A stretch of 64,000 nucleotides of DNA from RI-231 sp041394905 (GTDB taxonomy: Bacteria; Acidobacteriota; Terriglobia; Bryobacterales; UBA6623): contig JAWKHJ010000010.1 of assembly GCA_041394905.1 (NCBI GenBank), positions 155,155 through 219,154 of the forward strand. The letters are read 5' to 3'. The position numbers were made by a program, and so were the translations under genes. The first letter of the stretch is position 1. Every line of letters starts with the position of its first letter. Below the pieces are notes generated by a model that saw nothing but the letters and a program-made list of their open reading frames with translations, had not been told where the DNA came from and made no database searches. Below, in pieces: positions 10,611 through 18,082 of this stretch.

Positions 10611-10653
10611 TGGCGTTCGCAACCCAATCCCCCAACAAGGACAGCAACAAATC

Positions 10654-11553
10654 ATGGCAAAACTCGGTTTTCTAGGACTCGGATTGATGGGCTACCCCAT
10701 GGCGGAGCACCTGCTCGACGCCGGCCACGAGGTGGCGCTGTGGAGCCATACGAAGTCCAAAGCGCGTAAGCTCGCGCGGCGCAAGAACGGCGTGTTCTGC
10801 GCCACGCCCAAGGAAGTCGGCAAGTTCGCCGATTGCGTATTTCTCTGCGTCGGCGACTCGGCGATGTCGGAGTCCGTGCTCGTCGGCCCCAATGGCGTGA
10901 TCGAAGGCATCAAAAAAGACGCCGTCGTCGCCGACTGTTCGACGATCGCCCCGACCACCGCCCGCAACCTGGCCAAGGCCTTCCAGGGAAAGGGCGCCTG
11001 GTACCTCGATGCGCCCTGCACCGGTTCCACTCCCGGCGCCCGCGGAGGCACGTTGACCTTCATGATTGGCGGTCCCAAGAAGATCTTCACCCGAGTGAAG
11101 CCTTACTTCGAGAACATGGGCACGCGGTTCTACTACTGCGGCAAACAAGGCATGGGTCTGCACGCCAAGCTGTCGCAAAACCTGGTGCTCGCCAACATGC
11201 TGCAAGGCTTTGTGGAGGGCATGGTGCTGGCGACGAAGGCCGGCGTTGATCCGGAGCTGATGTTCGAGATCCTTGACAACTCCGCAGCCAAGGCCGGACT
11301 GATTAGCTTCAAGGCTCCGGCCATCTTCGCGCGCAACTTCGAGGCGGCGTTCCCGCTCAAGTGGATGAAGAAGGACATCAGCCTGATGCTCGACACAGGG
11401 CGCGAAATGGGCGTGCCGTTGCCGAATACGGCCCTGGTGCACGAGATGTTTACCGCCGGCGTTGCCAAGGGCTACGGCGACGAGGACATCGCGGCTGCGA
11501 TCAAGACCTTCGAGGAGTTCGCTGGCGTGGTGGTCAAGGGCAAGAAGGCCTGA
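10654..11553 (+). CDS. NAD(P)-dependent beta-hydroxyacid dehydrogenase (3-hydroxyisobutyrate/tartronate-semialdehyde reductase family)
   Basis: Intact 299-residue oxidoreductase for short beta-hydroxy acids. 'KLGFLGLGLMGYPMAEHLL' carries the GxGxxG Rossmann motif. 'LDAPCTGSTPGARGGTLTFM' is the substrate-binding glycine loop, and 'GLHAKLSQN' supplies the catalytic Lys. The ATG at 10654 follows AAGGACAG at good distance; the reading frame is open much further upstream but without a site. The family converts 3-hydroxyisobutyrate or tartronate semialdehyde. With glucarate dehydratase elsewhere in the window, a tartronate-semialdehyde reductase role is possible but not shown. A 13-bp hairpin follows the stop. 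Confidence 0.85.
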   Translation: MAKLGFLGLGLMGYPMAEHLLDAGHEVALWSHTKSKARKLARRKNGVFCATPKEVGKFADCVFLCVGDSAMSESVLVGPNGVIEGIKKDAVVADCSTIAPTTARNLAKAFQGKGAWYLDAPCTGSTPGARGGTLTFMIGGPKKIFTRVKPYFENMGTRFYYCGKQGMGLHAKLSQNLVLANMLQGFVEGMVLATKAGVDPELMFEILDNSAAKAGLISFKAPAIFARNFEAAFPLKWMKKDISLMLDTGREMGVPLPNTALVHEMFTAGVAKGYGDEDIAAAIKTFEEFAGVVVKGKKA

Positions 11554-11574
11554 CGTCCAACCTGTGCGATTCGC

Positions 11575-11618
11575 AACATCCGAAATCTGGAAGCGTATGG
11601 CTCCGGATTTCGGATGTT
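11575..11618 (+). terminator. Hairpin after the dehydrogenase
   Basis: Perfect 13-bp inverted repeat AACATCCGAAATC / GATTTCGGATGTT around an 18-nt loop, 21 bp after the stop. The loop contains a further 3-bp pairing. There is no strong T-run, only GTTTGCATTTG, so it is either a weak terminator or an mRNA 3' end structure. Confidence 0.6.
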
Positions 11619-11641
11619 TGCATTTGAGTCAATATTATCAG

Positions 11642-11674
11642 TGAGATACGTGATCTCATAGTGGGTCAGGACCC
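11642..11674. promoter_or_regulatory. Two adjacent small palindromes
   Basis: TGAGAT-ACGTG-ATCTCA (11642-11658) is followed after 4 bp by GGGTC-AG-GACCC (11663-11674). Both are perfect and lie about 30-60 bp upstream of the candidate small-RNA promoter at 11702. They could be operators or small hairpins; the function is unknown. Confidence 0.35.
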
Positions 11675-11701
11675 TATCGATACAATTTTTTGAAGAAGGT
11701 C

Positions 11702-11730
11702 TTGCGCGGTTCTATGATCTTTGGTATTCT
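11702..11730 (+). promoter_or_regulatory. Sigma70-type promoter for the candidate small RNA
   Basis: TTGCGC, exactly 17 bp, TATTCT. The predicted start is near 11737, directly before a GC hairpin that ends in a T-run, and no coding sequence follows before the terminator. Confidence 0.6.
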
Positions 11731-11737
11731 CATATCA

Positions 11738-11819
11738 AAGCCGGGGAGGCAACCCCCACCAAAGCGAGACTAACCTCAACCAAAGACCCCTGAAACTCCT
11801 CCCCGGCGCCCCCTTTTTC
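11738..11819 (+). ncRNA. Candidate C-rich small RNA with its own terminator
   Basis: This is the main content of the 351-bp gap before dxr. About 82 nt start behind a good promoter. A perfect 10-bp stem GCCGGGGAGG / CCTCCCCGGC encloses a 48-nt loop rich in CCCC and CAACC blocks, followed by CCCCC and TTTTT. There is no ORF with a ribosome site. C-rich loops can pair with G-rich Shine-Dalgarno regions in known small RNAs; that role is inference. Related arrangements occur at 16386 and 27012. Confidence 0.5.
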
Positions 11820-11845
11820 TGAGCCAAATCACCAAGTTCAACCTC

Positions 11846-11873
11846 TTGACCCGACCGCAAGGTCGGGTATTCT
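11846..11873 (+). promoter_or_regulatory. dxr promoter with a palindromic spacer
   Basis: TTGACC, 16 bp, TATTCT, 31 bp before the dxr ATG. The spacer together with the end of the -35 box forms a perfect 7-bp inverted repeat CCCGACC-GCAA-GGTCGGG (11850-11867). This may be a repressor or MerR-type activator site lying between -35 and -10. Confidence 0.6.
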
Positions 11874-11904
11874 AATTTCTGGGCCGGCGGACCCCGGCGA
11901 GACG

Positions 11905-13086
11905 ATGAAACTTTCCCTACTCGGCTCTACGGGCTCCATCGGCTGCAACACCCTACAGGTCGTTCGCGAGCTACCGGAACGGCCTGAAGTCGTGGCTCTC
12001 ACGGCGGGCCGCAACGTCGAATCGCTGCTCGAGCAGGCGCTGGAGTTTCGGCCGAAGCTCATCGCACTGGCGGATGAGCAGGCGCGGCGCCGATTTCTCG
12101 ACCTGTTCCGCGGGGCTTCCGGGACCGCCGGCTACACGCCGGACGTGCTGGCCGGGCCTGCGGGCAACCTTGCCGCCGCACAGAACGAATGCGACACGCT
12201 GGTGTCTGCCGCGGTCGGCGTCGCGGGCATGGCCGCCACTTTCGAGGCCGTTCGGCTGGGCAAGCGTGTGGCGCTAGCCAACAAGGAGACGCTGGTCGCC
12301 GGCGGCGAGATTGTCATGGCAGAGGCCAAGCGCTCTGGCGCGGCGATTTTGCCGGTCGACAGTGAACACAACGCCGCACACCAGTGTCTGCGCGCCGGCC
12401 GAGCGGATGAGGTGGACCGCTTGATCCTGACCGCCTCGGGCGGTCCGTTCCGCACGACCCCGCGCGAGCAGCTCGAGCGCGTCACTCCGGAGCAGGCGCT
12501 CAACCACCCCACTTGGAAGATGGGCGCGCGCATCACGATCGACTCCTCCACGCTGATGAACAAGGGCTTCGAGGTGATCGAGGCGTGCCATTTGTTCGCT
12601 TTTGGTCCCGAGCGCGTCGATGTTGTGGTGCATCCGCAATCGGTCGTCCACGCGCTGGTCGAGTACCGTGACGGTTCCGTGATCGCTCAACTGGGGCCGC
12701 CCGACATGAAGCTGCCCATCCGTTATGCGCTCTCCTATCCGGCGCGCGAGACCGGCCCCGCGGACAGGCGGCTGTCGTGGAACCGTGTGCGACACTTGGA
12801 CTTCGAGCCGCCCGACCCGGAAAAGTTTCCGCTGCTCCGCTTGGCCTACCAGACACTCGAGCAAGGCGGGACCGCAGGATGCGTGCTCAACGCCGCGGAC
12901 GAGATTGCGGTGGAAAGCTTTCTCCAACACGAAATCCCGTACGTTCGAATTGCGTCCGTTGTAGAGGAAACACTGGAACGCATGGGTGCAGAGCGCGCGT
13001 CTACGATTGAAGAGACCCTCGCGGTCGACCGTGAGGCCCGCGTCGTGGCTCGCGAGTTGGCCGCCCAACACGTTGCAAGTGTGTAA
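11905..13086 (+). CDS. dxr: 1-deoxy-D-xylulose 5-phosphate reductoisomerase
   Basis: Second step of the MEP isoprenoid pathway: DXP plus NADPH gives 2-C-methyl-D-erythritol 4-phosphate, in the cytoplasm. Intact, 393 residues, normal for the family. 'LLGSTGSIG' (residues 5-13) is the NADPH site. 'ALANKETLVAGG' and 'ILPVDSEHNAAHQCL' hold the metal ligands and lysine region, 'LTASGGPFR' the flexible active-site loop, and 'HPTWKMGARITIDSSTLMNK' the conserved substrate segment. The usual SEHNAIFQ reads SEHNAAHQ here, a mild variation. rseP follows after 9 bp, the common dxr-rseP order, so the two are very probably co-transcribed from the promoter at 11846. Confidence 0.97.
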   Translation: MKLSLLGSTGSIGCNTLQVVRELPERPEVVALTAGRNVESLLEQALEFRPKLIALADEQARRRFLDLFRGASGTAGYTPDVLAGPAGNLAAAQNECDTLVSAAVGVAGMAATFEAVRLGKRVALANKETLVAGGEIVMAEAKRSGAAILPVDSEHNAAHQCLRAGRADEVDRLILTASGGPFRTTPREQLERVTPEQALNHPTWKMGARITIDSSTLMNKGFEVIEACHLFAFGPERVDVVVHPQSVVHALVEYRDGSVIAQLGPPDMKLPIRYALSYPARETGPADRRLSWNRVRHLDFEPPDPEKFPLLRLAYQTLEQGGTAGCVLNAADEIAVESFLQHEIPYVRIASVVEETLERMGAERASTIEETLAVDREARVVARELAAQHVASV

Positions 13087-13095
13087 GTTAAGTCC

Positions 13096-14406
13096 ATGGG
13101 CGTAATCGAGAACAGTCTGGCCTTTGTCTTCGTGCTCGGCGTAATGGTGCTGATCCACGAGTTGGGTCACTTCCTCGCTGCGCGCTACTTCGACGTACGA
13201 GTCGAATCGTTTTCGATCGGCTTCGGTCCACGTCTGTTCGGCTTCAAACGCGGCGATACCGACTACAAGATTTGCGCGCTGCCCCTCGGCGGCTACGTGA
13301 AGATGGCGGGCGAGGCGTTTGGCGAACCGACCGGCGATCCAGACGAGTTTCTCTCAAAACCCCGCTGGCAGAGGCTGATCATCGTCGCGATGGGGCCCAT
13401 TTTCAACGGCGTCCTCGCGGTTGGGCTGTTGATGGGACTCTACATGTTCCATTACGAGACGGTCGCCTTCCTCGAGGAGCCGGCCGTGGTCGCGAAGGTC
13501 GAAGAGAGCTCGCCCGCAGCCAAAGCCGGGGTTGAGCCAGGCGATCACATTGTCTCGATTGACTCGCAGCCGACGCCGGACTGGAAGTCGGTTCACTTGG
13601 CCGTGCTCACGGCAGCGAACAAGACCGTGCCGGTGGTGATCGACCGAGACGGTCAGCGGCGTACGCTCGACGTTGCGATCGAGGCGAACAAAAACGATGT
13701 CGGCGAGGCCGGCTGGATCGAAGCCACGCCTATCCGGCTTGACCCCATCAAAGGCACGCCGGCCTACAAGGCGGGCGTCCAACCCGGTGACATCGTCGTC
13801 GCGATCGACGGCGAGAAGGTGCGCTACGACGGCGACGTGCTCGAGCGGATACAAAAGTCCGCCGGAGAACCGCTAGCGTTCACCCTCGAGCGGGATGGGC
13901 GGCAGGTTCAGGTCGACGTCAGCGCGGAAAAGGATACAAACCCGGACGGTAGCCCAACTTGGCGAATCGGGGCCTACATCGGACCGGTGCGCACGGTGAC
14001 GCGGTTGGGCGTGGGGGCTGCGTTCGAACAGTCACTCGAAGACAACAAGAAATACGCGATGCTGATCATCCGTTTTCTGCAGGGGCTGTTCGAACAGCGT
14101 ATGTCGCCGCGGTCTCTCGAAGGCCCGATCGGCATTGCTCGGCTCTCGGGAGAGGCGGCTCGCGCGGGCTGGGAGCGGCTGATCGAGCTGATGGCCGGCA
14201 TCAGCCTCAACCTAGGCATTTTCAACCTGTTGCCGATCCCGATCCTCGACGGCGGCGGTATTCTGCTGCTGCTGATCGAATCGGTGATGCGCCGAGACAT
14301 CAGCTTGGCGGTGAAGGAACGCATCGTCCAGGTGGGCTTGGTCTTTTTGGTGCTCCTGTTCGCATTTGTGATGTTCAACGACATCCAAAAAAGCCTTCCG
14401 AACTAA
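13096..14406 (+). CDS. rseP: Site-2 intramembrane metalloprotease RseP
   Basis: Inner-membrane zinc protease that cleaves anti-sigma factors and leftover signal peptides. Intact, 436 residues. 'HELGH' at residues 21-25 in the first helix is the zinc site, followed by 'CALPLGGYVKMAGE'. Two PDZ domains lie in the middle ('SPAAKAGVEPGDHIVSID' and 'TPAYKAGVQPGDIVVAID'). 'NLGIFNLLPIPILDGG' provides the third zinc ligand region with the LDG motif. Four hydrophobic helices are visible. It is directly downstream of dxr. Confidence 0.96.
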   Translation: MGVIENSLAFVFVLGVMVLIHELGHFLAARYFDVRVESFSIGFGPRLFGFKRGDTDYKICALPLGGYVKMAGEAFGEPTGDPDEFLSKPRWQRLIIVAMGPIFNGVLAVGLLMGLYMFHYETVAFLEEPAVVAKVEESSPAAKAGVEPGDHIVSIDSQPTPDWKSVHLAVLTAANKTVPVVIDRDGQRRTLDVAIEANKNDVGEAGWIEATPIRLDPIKGTPAYKAGVQPGDIVVAIDGEKVRYDGDVLERIQKSAGEPLAFTLERDGRQVQVDVSAEKDTNPDGSPTWRIGAYIGPVRTVTRLGVGAAFEQSLEDNKKYAMLIIRFLQGLFEQRMSPRSLEGPIGIARLSGEAARAGWERLIELMAGISLNLGIFNLLPIPILDGGGILLLLIESVMRRDISLAVKERIVQVGLVFLVLLFAFVMFNDIQKSLPN

Positions 14407-14505
14407 ATCGCACTACCACAGTTCCGTTTCTGAAAAATCTGTGGCATCATAGCGGCTTCTGGCGCAAGGTTTTGCCTGTTGCGCCAGTCGGGGGGAAGCT
14501 CCAAA

Positions 14506-15123
14506 GTGATCACGCGCCGCAACGCGTTGCTCGCCGGCCTCGGCATTGCATCGGGCCTGCAGGCGGCGACGCCTCATCCGCTGTACTTTGAACCCAATCG
14601 TGGCCAGTTTGGCTCCGGGCCCGTGTTTTGTTCGGACCAGAAGCGTTGGCGCGCCTCGTTTGAAGCGCGCGGCCTGCGGATCGAGATGAAGCGGTTGGTC
14701 GGCGACGGCGGTATGGTGACCGACCCGGCGCGGCTGCGCAACCTGCGTCTGTCGCTCGTCGAGGCCGCCTGTCCGGCGCCAGTTGGCGAAGATAAACGGA
14801 TCGGACGCAGCGACTACTACTTCCACGGCGACCCGAAGACCTTCGTCGAGAACGTCCCGCACTTCTATCGCCTGCGCTACCGCGAAGCCTGGCCAGGCGT
14901 CGACATGGTGGTTCGCGGCTGGAAAGAAGCGCTCGAGATCTCGTTTACGTTTTCGCGCGGAGCGGACGCCTCCGCGGTCGGGCTGCGCTGGATTGAAGGC
15001 GAGCCGCTGGCGTTGCGCGACGGATCGGTCGTGGTGACCGCGCCTTGGGGCGTGGTGCGCCAACCCAAGCCGGCCGGGCTGGGCTGGCGCGTCGAGTCGA
15101 GCGGCATCCTACGCTTGGCCTAA
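14506..15123 (+). CDS. Exported protein consisting of a single DUF7948-like domain
   Basis: About 205 residues from a GTG at 14506 behind a GGGGGGAAG site; an in-frame ATG/GTG further up is less likely. 'ITRRNALLAGLGIASGLQA' is a Tat-like signal. The body matches the domain that normally heads SBBP beta-propeller proteins: 'FEPNRGQFGSGPVF', 'SDYYFHGDPKTFVENVPHF', 'RLRYREAWPGVDMVVRG', 'SFTFSRGADASAVGLRW'. No SBBP repeats follow; the stop comes after 'ILRLA'. It is therefore a stand-alone or truncated member with unknown function. Its terminator region is shared with the convergent DUF72 gene. The domain assignment is from memory of the family pattern. Confidence 0.7.
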   Translation: MITRRNALLAGLGIASGLQAATPHPLYFEPNRGQFGSGPVFCSDQKRWRASFEARGLRIEMKRLVGDGGMVTDPARLRNLRLSLVEAACPAPVGEDKRIGRSDYYFHGDPKTFVENVPHFYRLRYREAWPGVDMVVRGWKEALEISFTFSRGADASAVGLRWIEGEPLALRDGSVVVTAPWGVVRQPKPAGLGWRVESSGILRLA

Positions 15124-15129
15124 TCCCCG

Positions 15130-15163
15130 AAAAAAAGACCCCGGACGTTTGCTGCGCCCGGGG
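15130..15163 (-). terminator. Rho-independent terminator of the DUF72 gene
   Basis: On the minus strand CCCCGG and CCGGGG pair around a 13-nt loop and are followed by TCTTTTTTT. It lies 53 bp after the DUF72 stop and just after the end of the opposing DUF7948 gene. Confidence 0.7.
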
Positions 15164-15215
15164 CGAACCGAAGAAGCCGCGCCCTGTAGCCGGGCGCTTT
15201 GGTGTAGGGAATCGA

Positions 15216-16217
15216 CTATGCGCGCGCGTAGATCGCGACTACGCCGGTGCGGCGGGCGGGCATGCGGGCCGGCCGCCGCGGCGTGCGATCCTGATAGGAC
15301 CGATCCTGGTAGAACAATGAGCGTTGCGGCGGCAGGTTGCGCGCCGTGTAATTGAGCTCGGGGTAGTGCTCGAGCAGCGTCGGCGGGGTCTCCACCGTCT
15401 CGCCGGCGAAATCGGAGAGGATCTGCAGCGCGTTCACGACCGCTTGCCCGCGGAAGTGGTTGTTCGTGACCACGTAGGTCGTCTTCGCCCTTGAGGAGAT
15501 ATCGCCAATCCGACCCGCCCACTTCGCGAGCTGGTCCTGGGTATAGAGATAGTCGTAGCGCGCGGCCACAGCTGGACGACCTGCCTCCTGGCCGCTCTCG
15601 TCAAAGTTGAACCACTCCTGGTAGTTGCGTCCGTGCAGACGCACGTAGCCGATCTCCGAGGTCACGTGGGCGGTCGGCGGCAAGCAGCCGTTCATCTGCG
15701 GCTGGTCGATGTTGCAGAAGGCGATGCCGTGGTCCTCGAACGCGCGCAGCGTCTCGAGCGAGTTCCAACTCGCATGGCGCATCTCTGCCGCGATCGGGTA
15801 CTGGCGGAACGCCGAGCGCAGCCGTAACACGTGACGCAGGTTCTCCTGCGTGAGCCGGAATGACCAGGGAAACTGCATCAGGACGCATCCAAGCAGGCCG
15901 GAATCAACCAGTGGCTCGAGGCCCTCGCAGTATTGCCGCACTTCCGAACGGTCTAGCCGGCCCTCGTGCGTGAAGCCGCGGTAGAGTTTTGCAGTGAACT
16001 GGAAGTCCTTGCGACCTTCCAGCTTCCGCGCCCACACTTGGCCGAGCTGAGGCCGCAAGGGGCGGTAGAACGAGGTATTGATCTCGATAACGCGAAAGTA
16101 CCGCGCCAGGTATTCCGCCTCGTGAAATCCCGCGGGCCTGTGTGTGGGATAAACCACGCCGTTCCAATCGGTGTAAGACCATCCAGCCGGTCCAACTCGA
16201 ATTTCGTTCTGCATCAT
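15216..16217 (-). CDS. DUF72 family protein
   Basis: Intact, 333 residues. TIM-barrel-like DUF72 (YecE) protein of unknown biochemical role. Family motifs are 'IRVGPAGWSYTDWNGVVYP', 'FRVIEINTSFYRPLRP', 'CVLMQFPWSF', 'PIAAEMRHASW', 'IGYVRLHGRNY' and 'YVVTNNHFRGQAVVNAL'. The C-terminal 45 residues are basic and proline/arginine-rich and look disordered. The start ATG at 16217 has GGAGGGA in front, and a strong promoter lies at 16268-16296. Transcribed alone. Confidence 0.88.
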   Translation of the reverse strand: MMQNEIRVGPAGWSYTDWNGVVYPTHRPAGFHEAEYLARYFRVIEINTSFYRPLRPQLGQVWARKLEGRKDFQFTAKLYRGFTHEGRLDRSEVRQYCEGLEPLVDSGLLGCVLMQFPWSFRLTQENLRHVLRLRSAFRQYPIAAEMRHASWNSLETLRAFEDHGIAFCNIDQPQMNGCLPPTAHVTSEIGYVRLHGRNYQEWFNFDESGQEAGRPAVAARYDYLYTQDQLAKWAGRIGDISSRAKTTYVVTNNHFRGQAVVNALQILSDFAGETVETPPTLLEHYPELNYTARNLPPQRSLFYQDRSYQDRTPRRPARMPARRTGVVAIYARA

Positions 16218-16267
16218 GCTCCCTCCGTAGTTCGCTTTAGGTTCACGGTCTATTCGCCGTTTGTTCG

Positions 16268-16296
16268 ATTCTAGGCGCTGGAGCTTGGACTGTCAA
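16268..16296 (-). promoter_or_regulatory. Strong sigma70-type promoter of the DUF72 gene
   Basis: Read on the minus strand: TTGACA, exactly 17 bp, TAGAAT, one mismatch from consensus in total. The predicted start is near 16261, giving a 5' leader of about 44 nt. It is the best promoter match in the window. Confidence 0.85.
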
Positions 16297-16385
16297 CTGG
16301 AGGTCAAAAAACGTTTAGAGATTTTTTAAAAAAAGTGCATAACCGATTTGGAGGGCTGTGCGTCTACACAACCAAACCCCGTTTC

Positions 16386-16440
16386 CGGCGGGCGCACCTC
16401 ACCCCAACCCCTAACCCCAACGCGCCCGCCGCTTTTTTTC
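16386..16440 (+). ncRNA. C-rich hairpin with T-run (candidate small RNA 3' end)
   Basis: A 10-bp stem CGGCGGGCGC / GCGCCCGCCG encloses a 26-nt loop made of four CCCC/ACCTC blocks and is followed by GC plus seven T. No plus-strand gene lies upstream that would need this terminator; both flanking genes are on the minus strand. The 5' end is unclear; an A/T-rich stretch at 16310-16345 could hold a promoter. On the minus strand the loop becomes a G-run series. Confidence 0.45.
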
Positions 16441-16441
16441 T

Positions 16442-17638
16442 CTAGTTCGCGAGACCCATCCGGGTCTCGATGGTTTCCCCGGAAGACTCCAGAATGCGTA
16501 CCGCGACTTTGCGGTTCACTTCGTCGTACACGTGGACCGTGTCCCAGAAGTTTTCGCTTGCGGGCGTCAGGTAGTTGCTCAGGTTCAGGATGACCCGGTC
16601 GGGGTATTCGCCTTGCAGCGTCTCGATCTGGCGATCCGCCTCGGAGTACAACGAGGCAAAGGCGTCGATCCACTGCTCCGCGACATCGGCGTCCATGCCG
16701 AAGGTCTGCTGCATGATGGGAATGGCGTACTCGCGGTCAAATCCGCCGGTGGGTTGTAGAACACAGATGGGCTCGTAGCCGTAGGCGCCGGAGAGTACGA
16801 TGAGCTGCCGCCAGTTGGCCAGGTAGGCTGCCACGTGTTCGCGCACATAGTCAGGCGAGTCGAGCACTTGCTGGGCCGAAAGCGAATGCGGCGGCCGGCT
16901 CAGACCGAGCGCGACGGTGTTTACGGTGGTGTTGCCCGTACCAGGTTCGAAGCGCGTCCGCCAGGCGGCGTACAGACGGCTGCGCCCCAGCAAGGTCTTC
17001 CAGAGCGGATCTTGTGCTGCGCTGCGGTAGGCGTCCCAAGCTTCGACCATCGTTTGGAAGTTATACGGATAGTTCGGGCGGGAGTCGTAGGTCAGCGGCA
17101 AGCCGAGGTCGTTGACGCCGTCGTAGAGCAACACCACGTCGGGCTGATAGTCAATGACCGTGAAGAGCAGGTGCGCGATCGACTGGCGCGAGACGCAGGA
17201 CTGGATGCCGGCGTTGATCACTTCGATGTCGCGCCCCGGGTAGCGCTCGCGCAGCACCTGCCGCAGGGCGCCGGGCAGCGTGGTCTCGTACGTACTGCCA
17301 AGCTGGATCGCCGACGAACCTAGCACGGCCACCCGCAACTGTCTGGCGGGCTTGCGCGTGGGCAGATCGTAGTCCGGCGCTTCCACGCGCAGGCCGTCCG
17401 CGTTGGTGTAGTGCCGCACCGGGGTTTGTTCGTGCGACATGGCGTGCGGCGGCGCCTCGAATACCGACGAAGCCGGCGGCCGGAACATTACATAGGGGTG
17501 CAACTCGTTGTAGAACGGCAGGATCACCGAGTCCGGCGCGTGCCAAGCGAGCACGGCTTCAGCCAGCCCCACGGCCGCGACGATGCCGAACACGAGGCTC
17601 AGCGCAACGAAGAGGAGTCGATTCCGCAAGCCGGGCAA
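16442..17638 (-). CDS. SGNH/GDSL-type hydrolase, membrane-anchored
   Basis: Intact, 398 residues. One N-terminal hydrophobic helix (residues 7-30) anchors an extracytoplasmic SGNH-fold domain. Block I is 'RVAVLGSSAIQLG' (nucleophile Ser), block II 'VINAGIQSCVSRQS' (Gly), block III 'LLYDGVNDLGLP' (Asn), and block V 'DTVHVYDEVNRKVA' supplies the Asp and His. Such enzymes are esterases or O-acetyl hydrolases of polysaccharides and glycolipids; the substrate is unknown here. The start lies 6 bp after the stop of the small carboxypeptidase-regulatory protein, so both are one operon. Confidence 0.85.
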   Translation of the reverse strand: MPGLRNRLLFVALSLVFGIVAAVGLAEAVLAWHAPDSVILPFYNELHPYVMFRPPASSVFEAPPHAMSHEQTPVRHYTNADGLRVEAPDYDLPTRKPARQLRVAVLGSSAIQLGSTYETTLPGALRQVLRERYPGRDIEVINAGIQSCVSRQSIAHLLFTVIDYQPDVVLLYDGVNDLGLPLTYDSRPNYPYNFQTMVEAWDAYRSAAQDPLWKTLLGRSRLYAAWRTRFEPGTGNTTVNTVALGLSRPPHSLSAQQVLDSPDYVREHVAAYLANWRQLIVLSGAYGYEPICVLQPTGGFDREYAIPIMQQTFGMDADVAEQWIDAFASLYSEADRQIETLQGEYPDRVILNLSNYLTPASENFWDTVHVYDEVNRKVAVRILESSGETIETRMGLAN

Positions 17639-17644
17639 TTTCCG

Positions 17645-18016
17645 CTATTTTTTGCGATCGAGCAACAGGTTCAGGTTGGTGCGTTGCGCCTGGTAGACCT
17701 CGACGGTCTTCTCGGCCGGCTCAAAGCCCTTGGCCTCGGCGCGAACGATGTATTCGAGTCCCGTCGCCAAATCCTCGTCCGCCGGGGTGCGGATCGAGAA
17801 CTCCCCGCGCTGGCTCGATATGGCTTCGATCTTCACTTTGCCGTCCGCTTTGGAGACGACAGTCACCTTGGCGCCCGGGATTGAAAGTCCGTCGGAGGTG
17901 AACACGGTGCCGCTGATCAGTCCCAGCGGGCCGCCCTTCTTGCTCTTGTCCTTCTTCTTCGCCGAGGCTGCCGCCGCGGCGAAGAGCACGAAACCAACCA
18001 AGGCTCTGCGCGTCAT
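17645..18016 (-). CDS. Small exported carboxypeptidase-regulatory-like domain protein
   Basis: 123 residues from the ATG at 18016; the frame is open further but would overlap the NUDIX gene and lose the signal peptide. 'RALVGFVLFAAAAASA' is a signal peptide followed by a lysine-rich linker. Then comes a single CarboxypepD_reg beta-sandwich: 'GLISGTVFTSDGLSIPGA', 'KVTVV', 'QRGEFSIRTPADEDL', 'EYIVRAEAKGFEP'. It ends in 'LNLLLDRKK'. It lies upstream of the SGNH hydrolase in one operon and could act as a periplasmic binding partner (inference). Confidence 0.75.
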   Translation of the reverse strand: MTRRALVGFVLFAAAAASAKKKDKSKKGGPLGLISGTVFTSDGLSIPGAKVTVVSKADGKVKIEAISSQRGEFSIRTPADEDLATGLEYIVRAEAKGFEPAEKTVEVYQAQRTNLNLLLDRKK

Positions 18017-18082
18017 CGCAAGGTCAGCATAGCAGTCCGTTGCCCGCCATCCGCGGGTATGCTGGAATCGAAGTTGTCGGGC

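Noticed and set aside
12274..13170. 298-codon minus-strand frame opposite dxr
   Set aside because: Antisense shadow of an intact dxr gene, His/Arg-rich with no domain or ribosome site.
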